Part shown: one piece after another, positions 10,128 to 21,242 of the stretch
How the letters are laid out: each line of letters opens with the position of its first letter
How positions within the stretch are numbered: position 1 is the stretch's first letter
Source of the DNA: Buchnera aphidicola (Hyadaphis tataricae)
GTDB lineage: Bacteria; Pseudomonadota; Gammaproteobacteria; Enterobacterales; Enterobacteriaceae
Direction of reading: 5' to 3'
DNA length: 64,000 nt
Assembly (NCBI RefSeq): GCF_005081445.1
Contig: NZ_CP034873.1
Coordinates: 434,001-498,000 of the forward strand
Translations under genes and position numbers: made by a program
Notes under the pieces: generated by a model
Told to the model about the DNA's origin: nothing
Databases searched by the model: none
Seen by the model: only the letters and a program-made list of their open reading frames with translations

Positions 10128-10715
10128 TTAAAAAGTCCATATTTTTTTTGGTGTTAAAACAACCGGTAACGATACATCCCATTTTTCTTTAGGTATTTTT
10201 AATACAAACTGAAAATCATAAGCCAAACCAATGGGAAAATACTTTTTTTTCATCGTCCAATTTCTTAAAAGTATGTCATAAAAACCACCACCCATTCCTA
10301 ATCTAAGACCAGTTTGATCAAAAGCTACTAAAGGAACAATAATGATATCTAATTGATTAATCGAAATATAATTGTTATTATTTAAAATAGGTTCAAATAT
10401 GTTATATTTGTTACGTTGTAATAGAGAAGAATTTTTAAATTCAACAAATAATAACTCTTTTCTTGTAAAAGAATGTACTACCGGAACAAAGATTTTTCTT
10501 TTATGCAGTAGCAAGTTATATATTAATGGATAAGTATTTATTTCTCCATCAAATGGCAAAAATATAGCGATATGTTCAGCTCTATTAAAAAAAATAAAAT
10601 TATCAGCTATTTTAGCAATTTTAATAGATTGTTTTTGTTGTTCCAGGATACTTAATGAATTACGAATTTTTCGAATATGTGCACGAAGATGATTTTTAAA
10701 AATTTTTAGCGCCAT
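10128..10715 (-). CDS. ygfA: 5-formyltetrahydrofolate cyclo-ligase family protein
   Basis: The 195 aa product belongs to the 5-formyl-THF cyclo-ligase (methenyl-THF synthetase) family, which returns 5-formyl-THF to the folate pool at the cost of ATP. The signature GLRLGMGGGFYD lies near residue 135, and FLPFDGEINTYPL is the usual N-terminal substrate loop. It follows rpiA by 7 bases on the same strand, so the two are probably co-transcribed. It is convergent with rsmE with a 44-base gap. Length is normal for the family. Confidence 0.92.
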   Translation of the reverse strand: MALKIFKNHLRAHIRKIRNSLSILEQQKQSIKIAKIADNFIFFNRAEHIAIFLPFDGEINTYPLIYNLLLHKRKIFVPVVHSFTRKELLFVEFKNSSLLQRNKYNIFEPILNNNNYISINQLDIIIVPLVAFDQTGLRLGMGGGFYDILLRNWTMKKKYFPIGLAYDFQFVLKIPKEKWDVSLPVVLTPKKIWTF

Positions 10716-10722
10716 AATATTG

Positions 10723-11388
10723 TTATTTATTTTTTTTCATTGTAGTTACTCCATTTTTTGTGCCAACTAAAGCAATATCAGCACATCGTGAAGCAAATAA
10801 ACCAACTGTCACTACACCGGGTAGTGCATTAAAAGTATGTTCCATCTGTATAGGATTTTCTATATTTAAATTATATGCATCAAGAATAACATTACCATTA
10901 TCTGTAATGGTATTGTTTCGATATTTTGGCTTTCCCCCAAGTTTAACTATTTCTTTAGATATATAAGACAAAGCGGTAGGAATAATTTCTATAGGTAATG
11001 GAAATTTTCCAAGAACACTTACAATTTTTGAATTATCTACAATACAAATAAATTTTTTAGCGATCGCTGCAATAATTTTTTCTCTAGTTAAAGCGGCTCC
11101 GCCGCCTTTAATCATTTGCATCTGATGATTTATTTCATCAGCACTATCAATATAAATCGTAAGAGAATGAAAATTTTTTAAGTCAAAAACTGGTATGCCT
11201 TGTTTTTTGAGTAATAAAGTAGAGGTATTTGAACTAGAGACAGCTCCACATATTTTATGTTTTATATTTTTTAAAGCTTCAATAAAATAAAAAATCGTAG
11301 TACCCGTTCCTACACCAATGATAGATCCAGGACGAATATAATGCAATGCAGCAAATGCCGCTTTTTTTTTAAATTGATTTAAGGTCAT
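10723..11388 (-). CDS. rpiA: Ribose-5-phosphate isomerase A
   Basis: RpiA interconverts ribose-5-phosphate and ribulose-5-phosphate in the pentose phosphate pathway. The 221 aa protein (E. coli 219) has [17 protein letters not shown] near residue 20, the active-site segment [24 protein letters not shown], and ends GVTTMKK. All expected motifs are present. It lies between the tRNA cluster and ygfA, transcribed with ygfA. Confidence 0.96.
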   Translation of the reverse strand: MTLNQFKKKAAFAALHYIRPGSIIGVGTGTTIFYFIEALKNIKHKICGAVSSSNTSTLLLKKQGIPVFDLKNFHSLTIYIDSADEINHQMQMIKGGGAALTREKIIAAIAKKFICIVDNSKIVSVLGKFPLPIEIIPTALSYISKEIVKLGGKPKYRNNTITDNGNVILDAYNLNIENPIQMEHTFNALPGVVTVGLFASRCADIALVGTKNGVTTMKKNK

Positions 11389-11521
11389 GATATAAAAAAT
11401 GATTTGATTTTTTAATAAACTACCAAATAATAAATGTTAAATTTATTTATTTTAAATAATATTAAATGATATTTTAAAAAAATATATGTGATACAGGTTT
11501 CAAAAAAATTGTCAAGATGTT

Positions 11522-11593
11522 CTGGGGTACCTGGATTCGAACCAGGGATGCCGGTATCAAAAACCGGTGCCTTAACCTCTTGGCTATACCCCA
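11522..11593 (-). tRNA. glnU: tRNA-Gln (anticodon TTG)
   Basis: On the minus strand the gene reads TGGGGTATAGCCAAGAGG onward, with anticodon loop TTTTTGATA (TTG) and T arm GGTTCGAATCC, closing with TACCCCA plus discriminator G. The sequence is close to E. coli glnU. CCA is not encoded. The order Met-Leu-Gln matches the start of the E. coli metT-leuW-glnU cluster. Confidence 0.95.
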
Positions 11594-11621
11594 TTATGAT
11601 CATGAAAAACACGTAAAAATA

Positions 11622-11703
11622 TACGGGAGGCGAGATTTGAACTCGCAAACCTTTCGGCGCCAGAACCTAAATCTGGTGCGTCTACCAATTTCGCCACTCC
11701 CGC
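11622..11703 (-). tRNA. leuW: tRNA-Leu (anticodon TAG)
   Basis: On the minus strand the gene starts GCGGGAGTGGCGAAATTGG, has anticodon loop GATTTAGGT (TAG), a class II variable arm, and T arm AGTTCAAATCT. The 3' side of the acceptor stem reads CTCCCGT, so the first pair is G-U rather than the G-C of E. coli leuW. CCA is not encoded. It is 82 nt without CCA, as in E. coli. Confidence 0.95.
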
Positions 11704-11711
11704 TAAAATTT

Positions 11712-11785
11712 TGGCTATGACGGGATTTGAACCCATGACCCCAGCGTTATGAGTGCTGTGCTCTAACCAACTGAGCTACATAGCC
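11712..11785 (-). tRNA. metT: tRNA-Met, elongator (anticodon CAT)
   Basis: On the minus strand the gene starts GGCTATGTAGCTCAGTTGG and has anticodon loop ACTCATAAC (CAT). It resembles E. coli elongator tRNA-Met, with a paired first position (G-C), unlike initiator tRNA. CCA is not encoded. A CAT anticodon could also mark tRNA-Ile2 (lysidine), but the body matches metT. It is the first gene of the three-tRNA unit. Confidence 0.92.
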
Positions 11786-11817
11786 TATAAAAATTAAATA
11801 CATAACAATTAATCTAC

Positions 11818-11844
11818 TTTATAATATATTAGTTTAATAATCAA
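11818..11844 (-). promoter_or_regulatory. Possible promoter of the Met-Leu-Gln tRNA unit
   Basis: On the minus strand TTGATT (11844-11839) and TATAAA (11823-11818) are 15 bases apart, about 33 bases upstream of the tRNA-Met 5' end. The spacing is slightly short for sigma-70, so this is tentative. Confidence 0.45.
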
Positions 11845-11889
11845 CAAAAATATTTCTATGAATTTTTTCATAGATCAAAAGATAAAAAA

Positions 11890-13581
11890 ATGAATACTAA
11901 AATAAAAAAATATCAAAATAACTTTATTGCTCAAATTATCAATAAAGATTTTAATCAAAATAAACATTTATCTTTTCATACTCGTTTTCCACCTGAGCCA
12001 AACGGTTATCTTCATATTGGTCATGCTAAGTCAATATGTTTAAATTTTGAATTATCAAAATTATATCAAGGTAAATGCAATTTGAGATTCGATGACACAA
12101 ACCCATTAAAAGAAAATGTGCAATATATTCAGGCTATTCAAGACGATATTCATTGGTTAGGTTATAAATATGATAATATTTGTTACACTTCTGAGTATTT
12201 TTCACAATTATATCAATATGCAAAAGAACTTATCAAAAAAGGTCTTGCTTATGTAGATCACTTAACAAAAGAAGAAATACGTGAATATAGAGGTAGTTTA
12301 ACGAAACCTGGAAAAAACAGCCCCTATAGAAATAGAACCATAGAAGAAAATATAACCTTATTTAAAAAAATGAAAAAGGGTGAATTTTCTGAAGGAGAAG
12401 TCTGTTTACGAGCAAAAATTGATATGAAATCTGCTTCTGTTATTATGCGAGATCCAGTTATATATAGAATTATTTTTGCTGAACATCATCAAACTAAAAA
12501 TAAATGGTGTATATACCCTATGTATGATTTCGCTCATTGTATATCGGATGCAATTGAAGAAATTACTCATTCATTATGTACATTAGAGTTTCAAGAAAAC
12601 AAGTTACTATATAACTGGATTTTGAAAAATATCAATATAAAAACGCATCCTAAACAATATGAATTTTCGAGATTAAATTTAGAATTTTGTATTTTATCTA
12701 AAAGAAAACTATCAATATTAATTAAAAAAAACATTATAACAGGATGGGATGATCCCCGTATACCAACAATATCTGGTTTGAGAAGAAAAGGTTATACACC
12801 TGATGCTATTAAAAAATTTTGTAAAAAAATAGGCGTTACCAAACAAAATCATTTAATAGAATTTTCAATGCTAGAACATTGCATCCGAAAAGAACTTAAT
12901 AAAACAGCTGTTCGTACAATGGCTGTACTAGAGCCAATAAAAGTATTTTTATATAATTTAGATCATGATCATAAGGAAATATTTGTAGTCCCTAATCATC
13001 CTAATAATCCAGACTTAGGAAGTCATGAAATTGTTTTTACTAATATAATATATATTGATCGAAATGATTTTAAAGAGCAGCATAACAAAAAATATAAACG
13101 ATTAACATTAGGAAAAGAAGTACGTTTAAGGCATGCTTATGTAATCAATGCAGAAAAAATAGAAAAAGATAGAGAAGGTAATATTACAAAAATAATATGT
13201 TATTGTGATCTCAATACTTTAGGAAAAAAAACAAAAAATAACACCAACCCTTCGGTGATCCACTGGATTTCAGAAAAAAATGCATTTCCAGCAGAATTTA
13301 GATTATATGATCAGTTATTCAAAATTCAAAATCCAGAAAAAGAAGTAAATTTTTTATCATATATCAATTCAAAATCAAAAATTATAAAAAATGGTTTTAT
13401 TGAAAAGAAGATTGGGCAAAATATTCAAGAAACAATCGAACGAAAAGAAAAGCGAATATTTTTTCAATTTGAAAGAATTGGTTATTTTTGTATAGATGAG
13501 ATAGAGTCTAAAAAAAGACAATTAATCTTTAATCGTACTGTTAGCTTACGAGAACTATGGAATCCTAAAAATATGAATTGA
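11890..13581 (+). CDS. glnS: Glutaminyl-tRNA synthetase
   Basis: GlnS charges tRNA-Gln, whose gene lies just upstream on the other strand. The 563 aa protein (E. coli 554) is class [19 protein letters not shown] with HIGH near residue 41, and [10 protein letters not shown], the KMSKS equivalent, near residue 267. [18 protein letters not shown] and the C-terminal beta-barrel anticodon domain ([11 protein letters not shown]) follow. Bacterial GluRS lacks the last domain, which separates the two. No frame problem is seen. Confidence 0.97.
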   Translation: MNTKIKKYQNNFIAQIINKDFNQNKHLSFHTRFPPEPNGYLHIGHAKSICLNFELSKLYQGKCNLRFDDTNPLKENVQYIQAIQDDIHWLGYKYDNICYTSEYFSQLYQYAKELIKKGLAYVDHLTKEEIREYRGSLTKPGKNSPYRNRTIEENITLFKKMKKGEFSEGEVCLRAKIDMKSASVIMRDPVIYRIIFAEHHQTKNKWCIYPMYDFAHCISDAIEEITHSLCTLEFQENKLLYNWILKNINIKTHPKQYEFSRLNLEFCILSKRKLSILIKKNIITGWDDPRIPTISGLRRKGYTPDAIKKFCKKIGVTKQNHLIEFSMLEHCIRKELNKTAVRTMAVLEPIKVFLYNLDHDHKEIFVVPNHPNNPDLGSHEIVFTNIIYIDRNDFKEQHNKKYKRLTLGKEVRLRHAYVINAEKIEKDREGNITKIICYCDLNTLGKKTKNNTNPSVIHWISEKNAFPAEFRLYDQLFKIQNPEKEVNFLSYINSKSKIIKNGFIEKKIGQNIQETIERKEKRIFFQFERIGYFCIDEIESKKRQLIFNRTVSLRELWNPKNMN

Positions 13582-13839
13582 ATAAATATAATATAACTAA
13601 AAACATATCAATATAGAATGAACAGGATTGCATTTTTATAAAAATCAACAGTTCTTGAAATTAAATATAAAATAAATTAGTAATAAAATTGATTTATTTT
13701 AGTAATTGCAACAACATAATCATGTTGTACATATAAACATTATTAATGCATACCTATATTTTATAATTCAATATCATAATAAAATATTTCAAGTTAAAAA
13801 ATTATGATTTTTAATTAAACACTCATTTATCTTAACTAA

Positions 13840-15489
<1,650 letters not shown>

Positions 15490-15523
15490 TCAAAAACGTT
15501 TTTTTTAAATATTAGGGTGAAAA

Positions 15524-16810
15524 ATGTCTAAAATTATCAACATTATAGCACGTGAAATAATAGATTCTCGAGGAAATCCTACTGTAGAATCAGAAGTACA
15601 TTTAGAAGGCGGGTTTGTTGGTTTAGCATCATCTCCTTCTGGAGCTTCTACAGGAGCTTTAGAAGCTATTGAATTAAGAGATGGTAATAAAAAAAGATTT
15701 TTTGGTATGGGAGTAATGAAAGCAGTTTCATTGATTAATGATAAAATATCAAAATCATTAAAAAATAAAAATGCTAAAGATCAAAAATATATTGACAATA
15801 TCATGATTGATTTAGATGGTACTATAAATAAATCTAGATTAGGAGCCAATGCTATTTTATCTGTTTCATTAGCAGTAGCAAAAGCTGCTGCTCTATCGAA
15901 GGGTATACCTTTATATAAACATATTGCAGAGATTAATAATACTCCAGATATCTTTTCTATGCCGATGCCAATGATTAATATTATCAACGGTGGCAAACAT
16001 GCGAATAATAACATCGATATCCAAGAATTTATGATTCAACCAATTGGAGCAAAAAATATTAAAGAAGCTATCCGTATGGGATCAGAAATTTTTCATGCTC
16101 TAGGATCTGTATTGAAATCAAGAAAAATGAGTACAACAGTAGGAGATGAAGGAGGATATGCGCCTAATTTGAGTGCAAATGAAGAGGCTTTTGATATTAT
16201 TCAAGACGCTATATATAAAACTGAATACAAATTAGGAGAAGATGTTAAATTTGCTATAGATTGCGCTGCGTCTGAATTATATAACAAAAAGGATAAAATA
16301 TATCAATTAAAAGGAGAGCATAAAAACTTTTCCTCAAAAGAATTTACTCATTATTTAGAAAAATTATCTAATAAATATCCTATTGTATCTATTGAAGATG
16401 GACAAGATGAATCAGACTGGCAAGGATTTGCCTATCAAACAAAAATACTAGGCAAAAAAATTCAATTAGTAGGAGATGATTTATTCGTTACAAATACAAA
16501 AATTTTAAAAAAAGGAATTGACAACAATATTGCAAATGCAATTTTAATTAAGTTAAATCAAATTGGTACCTTGACAGAAACTCTAGACGCTATAAATATG
16601 GCAAAACAATATAACTATAATAATATAATCTCTCATCGATCCGGTGAAACAGAAGATGCATATATAGCTGATTTATCTGTAGGGACATCAGCAGGACAAA
16701 TCAAAACAGGATCTATGAGTAGATCTGATCGAACTGCAAAATATAATCAATTAATTAGAATTGAAGAAACTTTAGGAACAAATAATGCACCGTTTCAAAA
16801 ATTGAAATAA
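15524..16810 (+). CDS. eno: Enolase
   Basis: Enolase converts 2-phosphoglycerate to phosphoenolpyruvate in glycolysis and, in E. coli, is also part of the RNA degradosome. The 428 aa protein (E. coli 432) has [18 protein letters not shown] N-terminus ([14 protein letters not shown]), the metal ligands in SIEDG, the lysine of [13 protein letters not shown] and SHRSGETED near residue 370. AGGGTG precedes the ATG. It is in one unit with pyrG and ends at a terminator hairpin. Confidence 0.98.
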   Translation: MSKIINIIAREIIDSRGNPTVESEVHLEGGFVGLASSPSGASTGALEAIELRDGNKKRFFGMGVMKAVSLINDKISKSLKNKNAKDQKYIDNIMIDLDGTINKSRLGANAILSVSLAVAKAAALSKGIPLYKHIAEINNTPDIFSMPMPMINIINGGKHANNNIDIQEFMIQPIGAKNIKEAIRMGSEIFHALGSVLKSRKMSTTVGDEGGYAPNLSANEEAFDIIQDAIYKTEYKLGEDVKFAIDCAASELYNKKDKIYQLKGEHKNFSSKEFTHYLEKLSNKYPIVSIEDGQDESDWQGFAYQTKILGKKIQLVGDDLFVTNTKILKKGIDNNIANAILIKLNQIGTLTETLDAINMAKQYNYNNIISHRSGETEDAYIADLSVGTSAGQIKTGSMSRSDRTAKYNQLIRIEETLGTNNAPFQKLK

Positions 16811-16847
16811 ATTTCAATTAATTTAATAATTATAAAAAAATATATTC

Positions 16848-16888
16848 AAAAAGAATCAGGTATTGTATTAATATACCTGTTTCTTTTT
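16848..16888 (+). terminator. Terminator hairpin after eno
   Basis: AAAAAGAA-T-CAGGTAT pairs with ATACCTG-T-TTCTTTTT around a short loop: an 8 bp and a 7 bp helix split by one T-T mismatch, ending in a T-rich run. It lies 38 bases after the eno stop codon and before queE. Confidence 0.8.
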
Positions 16889-16941
16889 ATAAAAAAACGA
16901 GTCAAAAATATATTTAAAAATAGGACAATTAACTGAAAAAC

Positions 16942-17601
16942 ATGCGTTATCCAATTAATGAAATGTTTCAAACAATACAAGGAGAGGGATACTATACTGG
17001 AATGCCATCGATTTTTATTCGATTACAAGGTTGTCCAGTACATTGCCATTGGTGCGATACCAAATACACATGGAATTGTATAAATGATAATCAAATATCT
17101 TATAAGGCATTAATTAATAAAAATATCTCTAACAAAACATGGAGTTATGTTAACATAAAAAACATTCTTGTAAATATTAAAAAACAAAAATGGCAAGCTA
17201 AACATATAGTTATTACCGGAGGAGAACCATGTATATATAATTTATCTTTTCTAATCAAAGATTTAGAACATCAAGGATTTACATGTCAAATAGAAACAAG
17301 TGGTACGCAATTAATTTATGCTTCTCCAAAAACGTGGGTAACTCTTTCACCTAAACTGCACAAGTTTCCATTATTATCTTCAATATTACGTGCCAATGAA
17401 ATTAAATTTCCTGTATCAAAAAAACAAGATTTATTTTATTTAGATAAAATTTTATTCATGTTAAAACATAGAAAACCATGTCACATTTTTTTACAACCTA
17501 TTAGTCAAAAGATAGATGCGCTAAATATTTGCATTGAAACATGTATCATAAAAAATTGGCGTCTATCTATACAAATGCATAAATATATTTCAATTAAATG
17601 A
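16942..17601 (+). CDS. queE: 7-carboxy-7-deazaguanine synthase (radical SAM)
   Basis: QueE forms 7-carboxy-7-deazaguanine, an intermediate on the way to queuosine in tRNA. The 219 aa protein (E. coli 223) starts MRYPINEMFQTIQGEGYYTG and has the radical-SAM cysteines C31, C35 and C38 in GCPVHCHWCDT, then ITGGEPC and CQIETSGT. It is convergent with queD, 13 bases apart; both act in the same pathway. Confidence 0.96.
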   Translation: MRYPINEMFQTIQGEGYYTGMPSIFIRLQGCPVHCHWCDTKYTWNCINDNQISYKALINKNISNKTWSYVNIKNILVNIKKQKWQAKHIVITGGEPCIYNLSFLIKDLEHQGFTCQIETSGTQLIYASPKTWVTLSPKLHKFPLLSSILRANEIKFPVSKKQDLFYLDKILFMLKHRKPCHIFLQPISQKIDALNICIETCIIKNWRLSIQMHKYISIK

Positions 17602-17614
17602 TATTGTCACATTA

Positions 17615-17995
17615 TTATGATTTGATTTTTTTTGAATCGTCTTGATATGTACATCCAGCTGTGCATGTTTCTTTAATTGTTACAGTGTATAAAGATGGTA
17701 AATGAGGTTTTAAATGTTTCCAAATCCATTTAACCAAAACTTCACTTGTAGGATTTTCTAAACCAGGTATATCATTTAAAAAATGGTGATCTAACTGATC
17801 ATAAATAGGTTTAAATTTTAATTGAATATCAGCATAATCCATGATCCATCCAGTTTTTTGATCTACTTTGTCGCGTATTTCTAAACGCACCAAAAAAGAA
17901 TGACCATGTAATCGTCTACATTTATGTTGTTTGGAAACATAGGGTAAATAATGAGCAGCTTCAAAATAAAAATCTTTAAATATTGTAGTTTTCAT
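17615..17995 (-). CDS. queD: 6-carboxy-5,6,7,8-tetrahydropterin synthase
   Basis: QueD acts just before QueE, making 6-carboxytetrahydropterin from dihydroneopterin triphosphate. The 126 aa protein (E. coli 121) has the zinc histidines in FEAAHYLP and RRLHGHSF, the catalytic cysteine in [11 protein letters not shown], and [20 protein letters not shown]. It ends [11 protein letters not shown]. Intact. In E. coli queD lies beside cysJ; here it lies beside nlpD, marking a rearrangement. Confidence 0.95.
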   Translation of the reverse strand: MKTTIFKDFYFEAAHYLPYVSKQHKCRRLHGHSFLVRLEIRDKVDQKTGWIMDYADIQLKFKPIYDQLDHHFLNDIPGLENPTSEVLVKWIWKHLKPHLPSLYTVTIKETCTAGCTYQDDSKKIKS

Positions 17996-18050
17996 ATTTT
18001 TATCAAAGATATACTTTTTAAATGGTTTAAAAATAATTACTTTTTCATAT

Positions 18051-19004
18051 TTATTTTGGTAAAATATTTAATGGATTTATGGGTTCACCTTTGTAACGTA
18101 ATTCAAAATAAATGTGGAACAAATGATTTTTACATAAACTCATTGTAGAAATTTGTTGTTGTGCAAACACTTTATCTTTTTCCTTGACTAAAACAAAACC
18201 ATTACAACCATAAATACTAAGATAATGATTGTTATGTCGAATAATAATTAATTTACCATATTTTTCAAAAACATCAGTAATACATACTACTTCACCAGAA
18301 GACACTGCAAATATAGGTTCTTGTGTGAAACTAAAAATATTTTTTGATTTACGATTGTAAAAATGTTGAACATTTTTAATTTTTACAGGCCAAAACCAAA
18401 TATTAGAAAAACGAAAACGATTATTTTTAAATAAAGGATTTGTTTTTTGTTTTTTTGGATTATTTAAAAAACATAATTTTTCTTTTTTTATATTATTTGA
18501 AAAATCTTTTTTTAAAAAATTTATAAAATCTGCGATATTTTTAAATAGCGTTCGACAACTAGATAAGTTATTGCTTTTACTTACGGTATTAACTAGACAG
18601 ATATTTTGATTATTATCAATAAAAATATCACCTATCCAAATTTTTTGACCTACATAAATCTGATAAGGATATTTAATATGATTAAATTCAGATAATTTAT
18701 GATAATTATGACCAGATATTTTTGATATTGAATAAAGCGTTTCTTTTTTTTTAACAACATAAAACATTTTAAATCTATTTTGAAACAAAATGCCAAAAAA
18801 ACGATTATTCTTCATAACAAACTGTTCTTTTTTTTTAAAAAAAACTACATTAAAATTAAAATTGGTAAAACATTCATTTTTTTTTAAAAAAATAAACTTT
18901 TTTATATTATTTTTTTTGACAGAATAAGCAAAAGCAAAACTATAAAATAGAGTATATATCAATATAGCAAGAATCAATTTAAATATATTTTTTTTTACAG
19001 GCAT
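18051..19004 (-). CDS. nlpD: NlpD-like murein hydrolase activator, no lipobox
   Basis: NlpD activates the amidase AmiC at the division site. The 317 aa protein (E. coli 379) has a LysM peptidoglycan-binding domain at about 81-126 ([18 protein letters not shown]) and a C-terminal degenerate M23-type domain ([35 protein letters not shown]) that matches E. coli NlpD, including loss of catalytic histidines. The N-terminus [27 protein letters not shown] has no lipobox cysteine; it looks like a signal peptidase I site or a membrane anchor. It has several A9 runs, all in frame. It lies next to ispF, where E. coli has truD, surE and pcm in between. Confidence 0.88.
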   Translation of the reverse strand: MPVKKNIFKLILAILIYTLFYSFAFAYSVKKNNIKKFIFLKKNECFTNFNFNVVFFKKKEQFVMKNNRFFGILFQNRFKMFYVVKKKETLYSISKISGHNYHKLSEFNHIKYPYQIYVGQKIWIGDIFIDNNQNICLVNTVSKSNNLSSCRTLFKNIADFINFLKKDFSNNIKKEKLCFLNNPKKQKTNPLFKNNRFRFSNIWFWPVKIKNVQHFYNRKSKNIFSFTQEPIFAVSSGEVVCITDVFEKYGKLIIIRHNNHYLSIYGCNGFVLVKEKDKVFAQQQISTMSLCKNHLFHIYFELRYKGEPINPLNILPK

Positions 19005-19052
19005 TATATACTCTATTAAATCAAATAAATCAAAAAATGTTTTTAATGATTA

Positions 19053-19550
19053 TTATGTTATAGAACAATTGTTTATAACTTTTTTTAATAACATAACAAC
19101 AGCTTGACACGCTATACCTTCTTTCCGACCAATAGCGCTGATTTGTTTTGCAGTAGTTGATTTAATACTAATTTTATTTTCTTGAGTATTAAGATCTGAT
19201 CCTAAGTTAGTTTTCATATAGGATATATAAGAAGACATTTTCGGAGATTCAGCTATAATAGTGATATCTATGTTACAAATAACATATTGCATAAGTTGGA
19301 TTTTACTCCAAACATTTTTTAATAATACTCGACTGTCAATATCTTTATAAAGAATATTATCACTTGGGAAAAATGTACCAATGTCACCTATTGCCACTGC
19401 TCCCAATAAAGCATCAATTAATGCATGTATTAATAGATCTCCATTCGAATAAGCAATTAAACCTTTTTTATAAGGAATGGTTACACCACCAATAACTAAA
19501 GGTTTTATGCTTCCAAAAGAATGAATATCAAAACCATATCCAATACGCAT
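19053..19550 (-). CDS. ispF: 2-C-methyl-D-erythritol 2,4-cyclodiphosphate synthase
   Basis: IspF closes the cyclodiphosphate ring in the MEP isoprenoid pathway. The 165 aa protein (E. coli 159) begins [13 protein letters not shown] with metal ligands D8 and H10, and has [17 protein letters not shown] with the third ligand histidine. [12 protein letters not shown] is the C-terminal substrate motif. It follows ispD by 18 bases; the two consecutive-pathway genes are co-transcribed. Confidence 0.96.
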   Translation of the reverse strand: MRIGYGFDIHSFGSIKPLVIGGVTIPYKKGLIAYSNGDLLIHALIDALLGAVAIGDIGTFFPSDNILYKDIDSRVLLKNVWSKIQLMQYVICNIDITIIAESPKMSSYISYMKTNLGSDLNTQENKISIKSTTAKQISAIGRKEGIACQAVVMLLKKVINNCSIT

Positions 19551-19568
19551 GAATATTTCCTTTATAAA

Positions 19569-20276
19569 TCAAATAACATGAAAACGTTTTAAATAAAACT
19601 CTGCAAGAGCAATATCTTCTGGATAAGTAATTTTTATATTACTCGCGCTGCCTAAAATTAAAACTGGGTAATATCCATAATATTCTAGTGCGGACGCTTC
19701 ATCTGTGATATCAATTTTTTTTTTAATAATTTTATATAAACAATTTTTTAATATATGAATCTGAAATAATTGGGGTGTTAACGCATGCCACAAATTTGTT
19801 CTATTTATAGTACATAAAACTGTTTTATTTTTATCGCTGTATTTTATCGTATCAGAAACAGGTCGCGCTAAAACAGCACCTATCAGTTTTGTATGAACAA
19901 CATCAATTAATTTTGATAAATCTTGGTATTTTAAACAAGGACGAACAGCATCATGTATTATCACCCAATTTGCATTAGTTTTGACACTTAACCCTGATAA
20001 GACTGAATTTATTCTCTTTTTTCCTCCTATCACAGAAGTGATACGAAGATGAGATGATATAGATAATTTATAAAAATAGTTGTCACTTTTATTCAAACTA
20101 ACAATAATATGAGTTATTGCAGGATGTAATAGTAATGTTTTTAAGGTATATTCAAGAATTGTATAACCTTTAATTTTTATATATTGCTTTGGTATACTAG
20201 ATTTCATTCTCGTACCCATTCCAGATGCAGGAACAATAGCAATAATTTTTGGTGGTACTTTATTATTTAAAATCAT
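19569..20276 (-). CDS. ispD: 2-C-methyl-D-erythritol 4-phosphate cytidylyltransferase
   Basis: IspD couples CTP to methylerythritol phosphate in the MEP pathway. The 235 aa protein (E. coli 236) has the nucleotidyltransferase motif ASGMGTRMKSSIPKQY near residue 17, VIIHDAVRPCLKYQDL near residue 103 and ITDEASALEYYG near 185. It is intact and sits between a truncated ftsB and ispF, in the same order as E. coli. Confidence 0.96.
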   Translation of the reverse strand: MILNNKVPPKIIAIVPASGMGTRMKSSIPKQYIKIKGYTILEYTLKTLLLHPAITHIIVSLNKSDNYFYKLSISSHLRITSVIGGKKRINSVLSGLSVKTNANWVIIHDAVRPCLKYQDLSKLIDVVHTKLIGAVLARPVSDTIKYSDKNKTVLCTINRTNLWHALTPQLFQIHILKNCLYKIIKKKIDITDEASALEYYGYYPVLILGSASNIKITYPEDIALAEFYLKRFHVI

Positions 20277-20438
20277 CTTATATCAAAATGTTGAATATTT
20301 TTAGTACGATCAAGATCAATATTAATGAGATTAATATGAATATTTGTGAATATTTAGATATGTTTTTTATTATTTATTTTTTTAATTACGTTCTTTAACT
20401 AATTAATATCTAAATAGATTATTTTAAAACAATTAAGA

Positions 20439-20573
20439 TTAAAAATTATTTTGTTCATAAGAAACTACTTTTTTATACATTTTTATATAATCTATAATAC
20501 CATTTTTTCCTAACCAAAAAGAACATTGAAAAAAAATTAACAATAATAAAAAAAAAATTTTTAATATTTTCAT
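20439..20573 (-). CDS. ftsB: Cell division protein FtsB, C-terminally truncated
   Basis: A 44 aa minus-strand frame starts at ATG 20573. It has one hydrophobic helix (MKILKIFFLLLLIFFQ) and then CSFWLGKNGIIDYIKMYKK, matching E. coli FtsB around LWFGKNGIHDY. E. coli FtsB is 103 aa; here a TAA cuts it at the start of the coiled coil. Past the stop (20280-20438) other frames hold short pieces reminiscent of the lost half but with several stops. The FtsL/FtsQ-binding part is thus missing. Position between ispD and cysC is as in E. coli. It may be a pseudogene or a minimal membrane anchor. Confidence 0.75.
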   Translation of the reverse strand: MKILKIFFLLLLIFFQCSFWLGKNGIIDYIKMYKKVVSYEQNNF

Positions 20574-20617
20574 ATAAGACTCAAAATAATCGATATCAAT
20601 AAAGTATGATTGAATAT

Positions 20618-21241
20618 CTATTCCATTGATTTAAACTTCGGTATAATATTTTTATTATATAACTTTTTTATTATTTTTTCTGCATTTTTTTTTAATGGTA
20701 AAGTACCATCTAAAATAAGATCAGGAGCTTCTGGAGTTTCATAGATTGATTGAACACCAGTAAAATCACGTATTTCTCCTGAATCGGCTTTTTTATATAG
20801 CCCTTTAGAATCTCTCTTTCTGCAAATACTAATTGGAGTATCAACAAATACTTCAAAACAATTATTTTTTCCTACAATATCAAAGATAAGTTGTCTGTGA
20901 CATTTATATGGAGATATAACTGATGCCAAAACTAGTATACCAGAATCTAACATTATTTTGCTAACTTCTCCTAGACGTCTAATATTTTCTTGTCTATCAA
21001 CCAAGCTAAAACTTAAATCAGAACACAAACCTAATCTGATATTATCTCCATCTAATAAATAAGTATTAACACCATGTTTAAATAACATAGCTTCTACAAC
21101 ATTAGCAATACTAGATTTACCAGATCCAGATAATCCTGTTAACCATACTAAAATAGATTTATGACCATTTTTATTTTCACGTTTTATACGTGTGATAGTG
21201 TTTTTCTGCCATATAATATTATTTCTAAAATTATCATGCAT
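20618..21241 (-). CDS. cysC: Adenylylsulfate kinase
   Basis: CysC phosphorylates APS to PAPS, the second step of sulfate activation. The 207 aa protein (E. coli 201) has P-loop GLSGSGKSS at 36-44, LLDGDNIRLGLCSDL, and FSLVDRQENIRRLGEV, which includes the serine region that is phosphorylated in E. coli. It follows cysN with a 1-base gap and is the last gene of the cysG-D-N-C unit. Confidence 0.97.
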   Translation of the reverse strand: MHDNFRNNIIWQKNTITRIKRENKNGHKSILVWLTGLSGSGKSSIANVVEAMLFKHGVNTYLLDGDNIRLGLCSDLSFSLVDRQENIRRLGEVSKIMLDSGILVLASVISPYKCHRQLIFDIVGKNNCFEVFVDTPISICRKRDSKGLYKKADSGEIRDFTGVQSIYETPEAPDLILDGTLPLKKNAEKIIKKLYNKNIIPKFKSME

Positions 21242-21242
21242 A

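Noticed and set aside
11412-11720. Open frames over the three-tRNA cluster
   Set aside because: They are shadows of the tRNA genes; the cloverleafs explain the sequence.
13711-13728. ACAACAT/ATGTTGT hairpin upstream of pyrG as terminator
   Set aside because: 7 bp stem, no U-tract, and far from the glnS stop; chance is likely.
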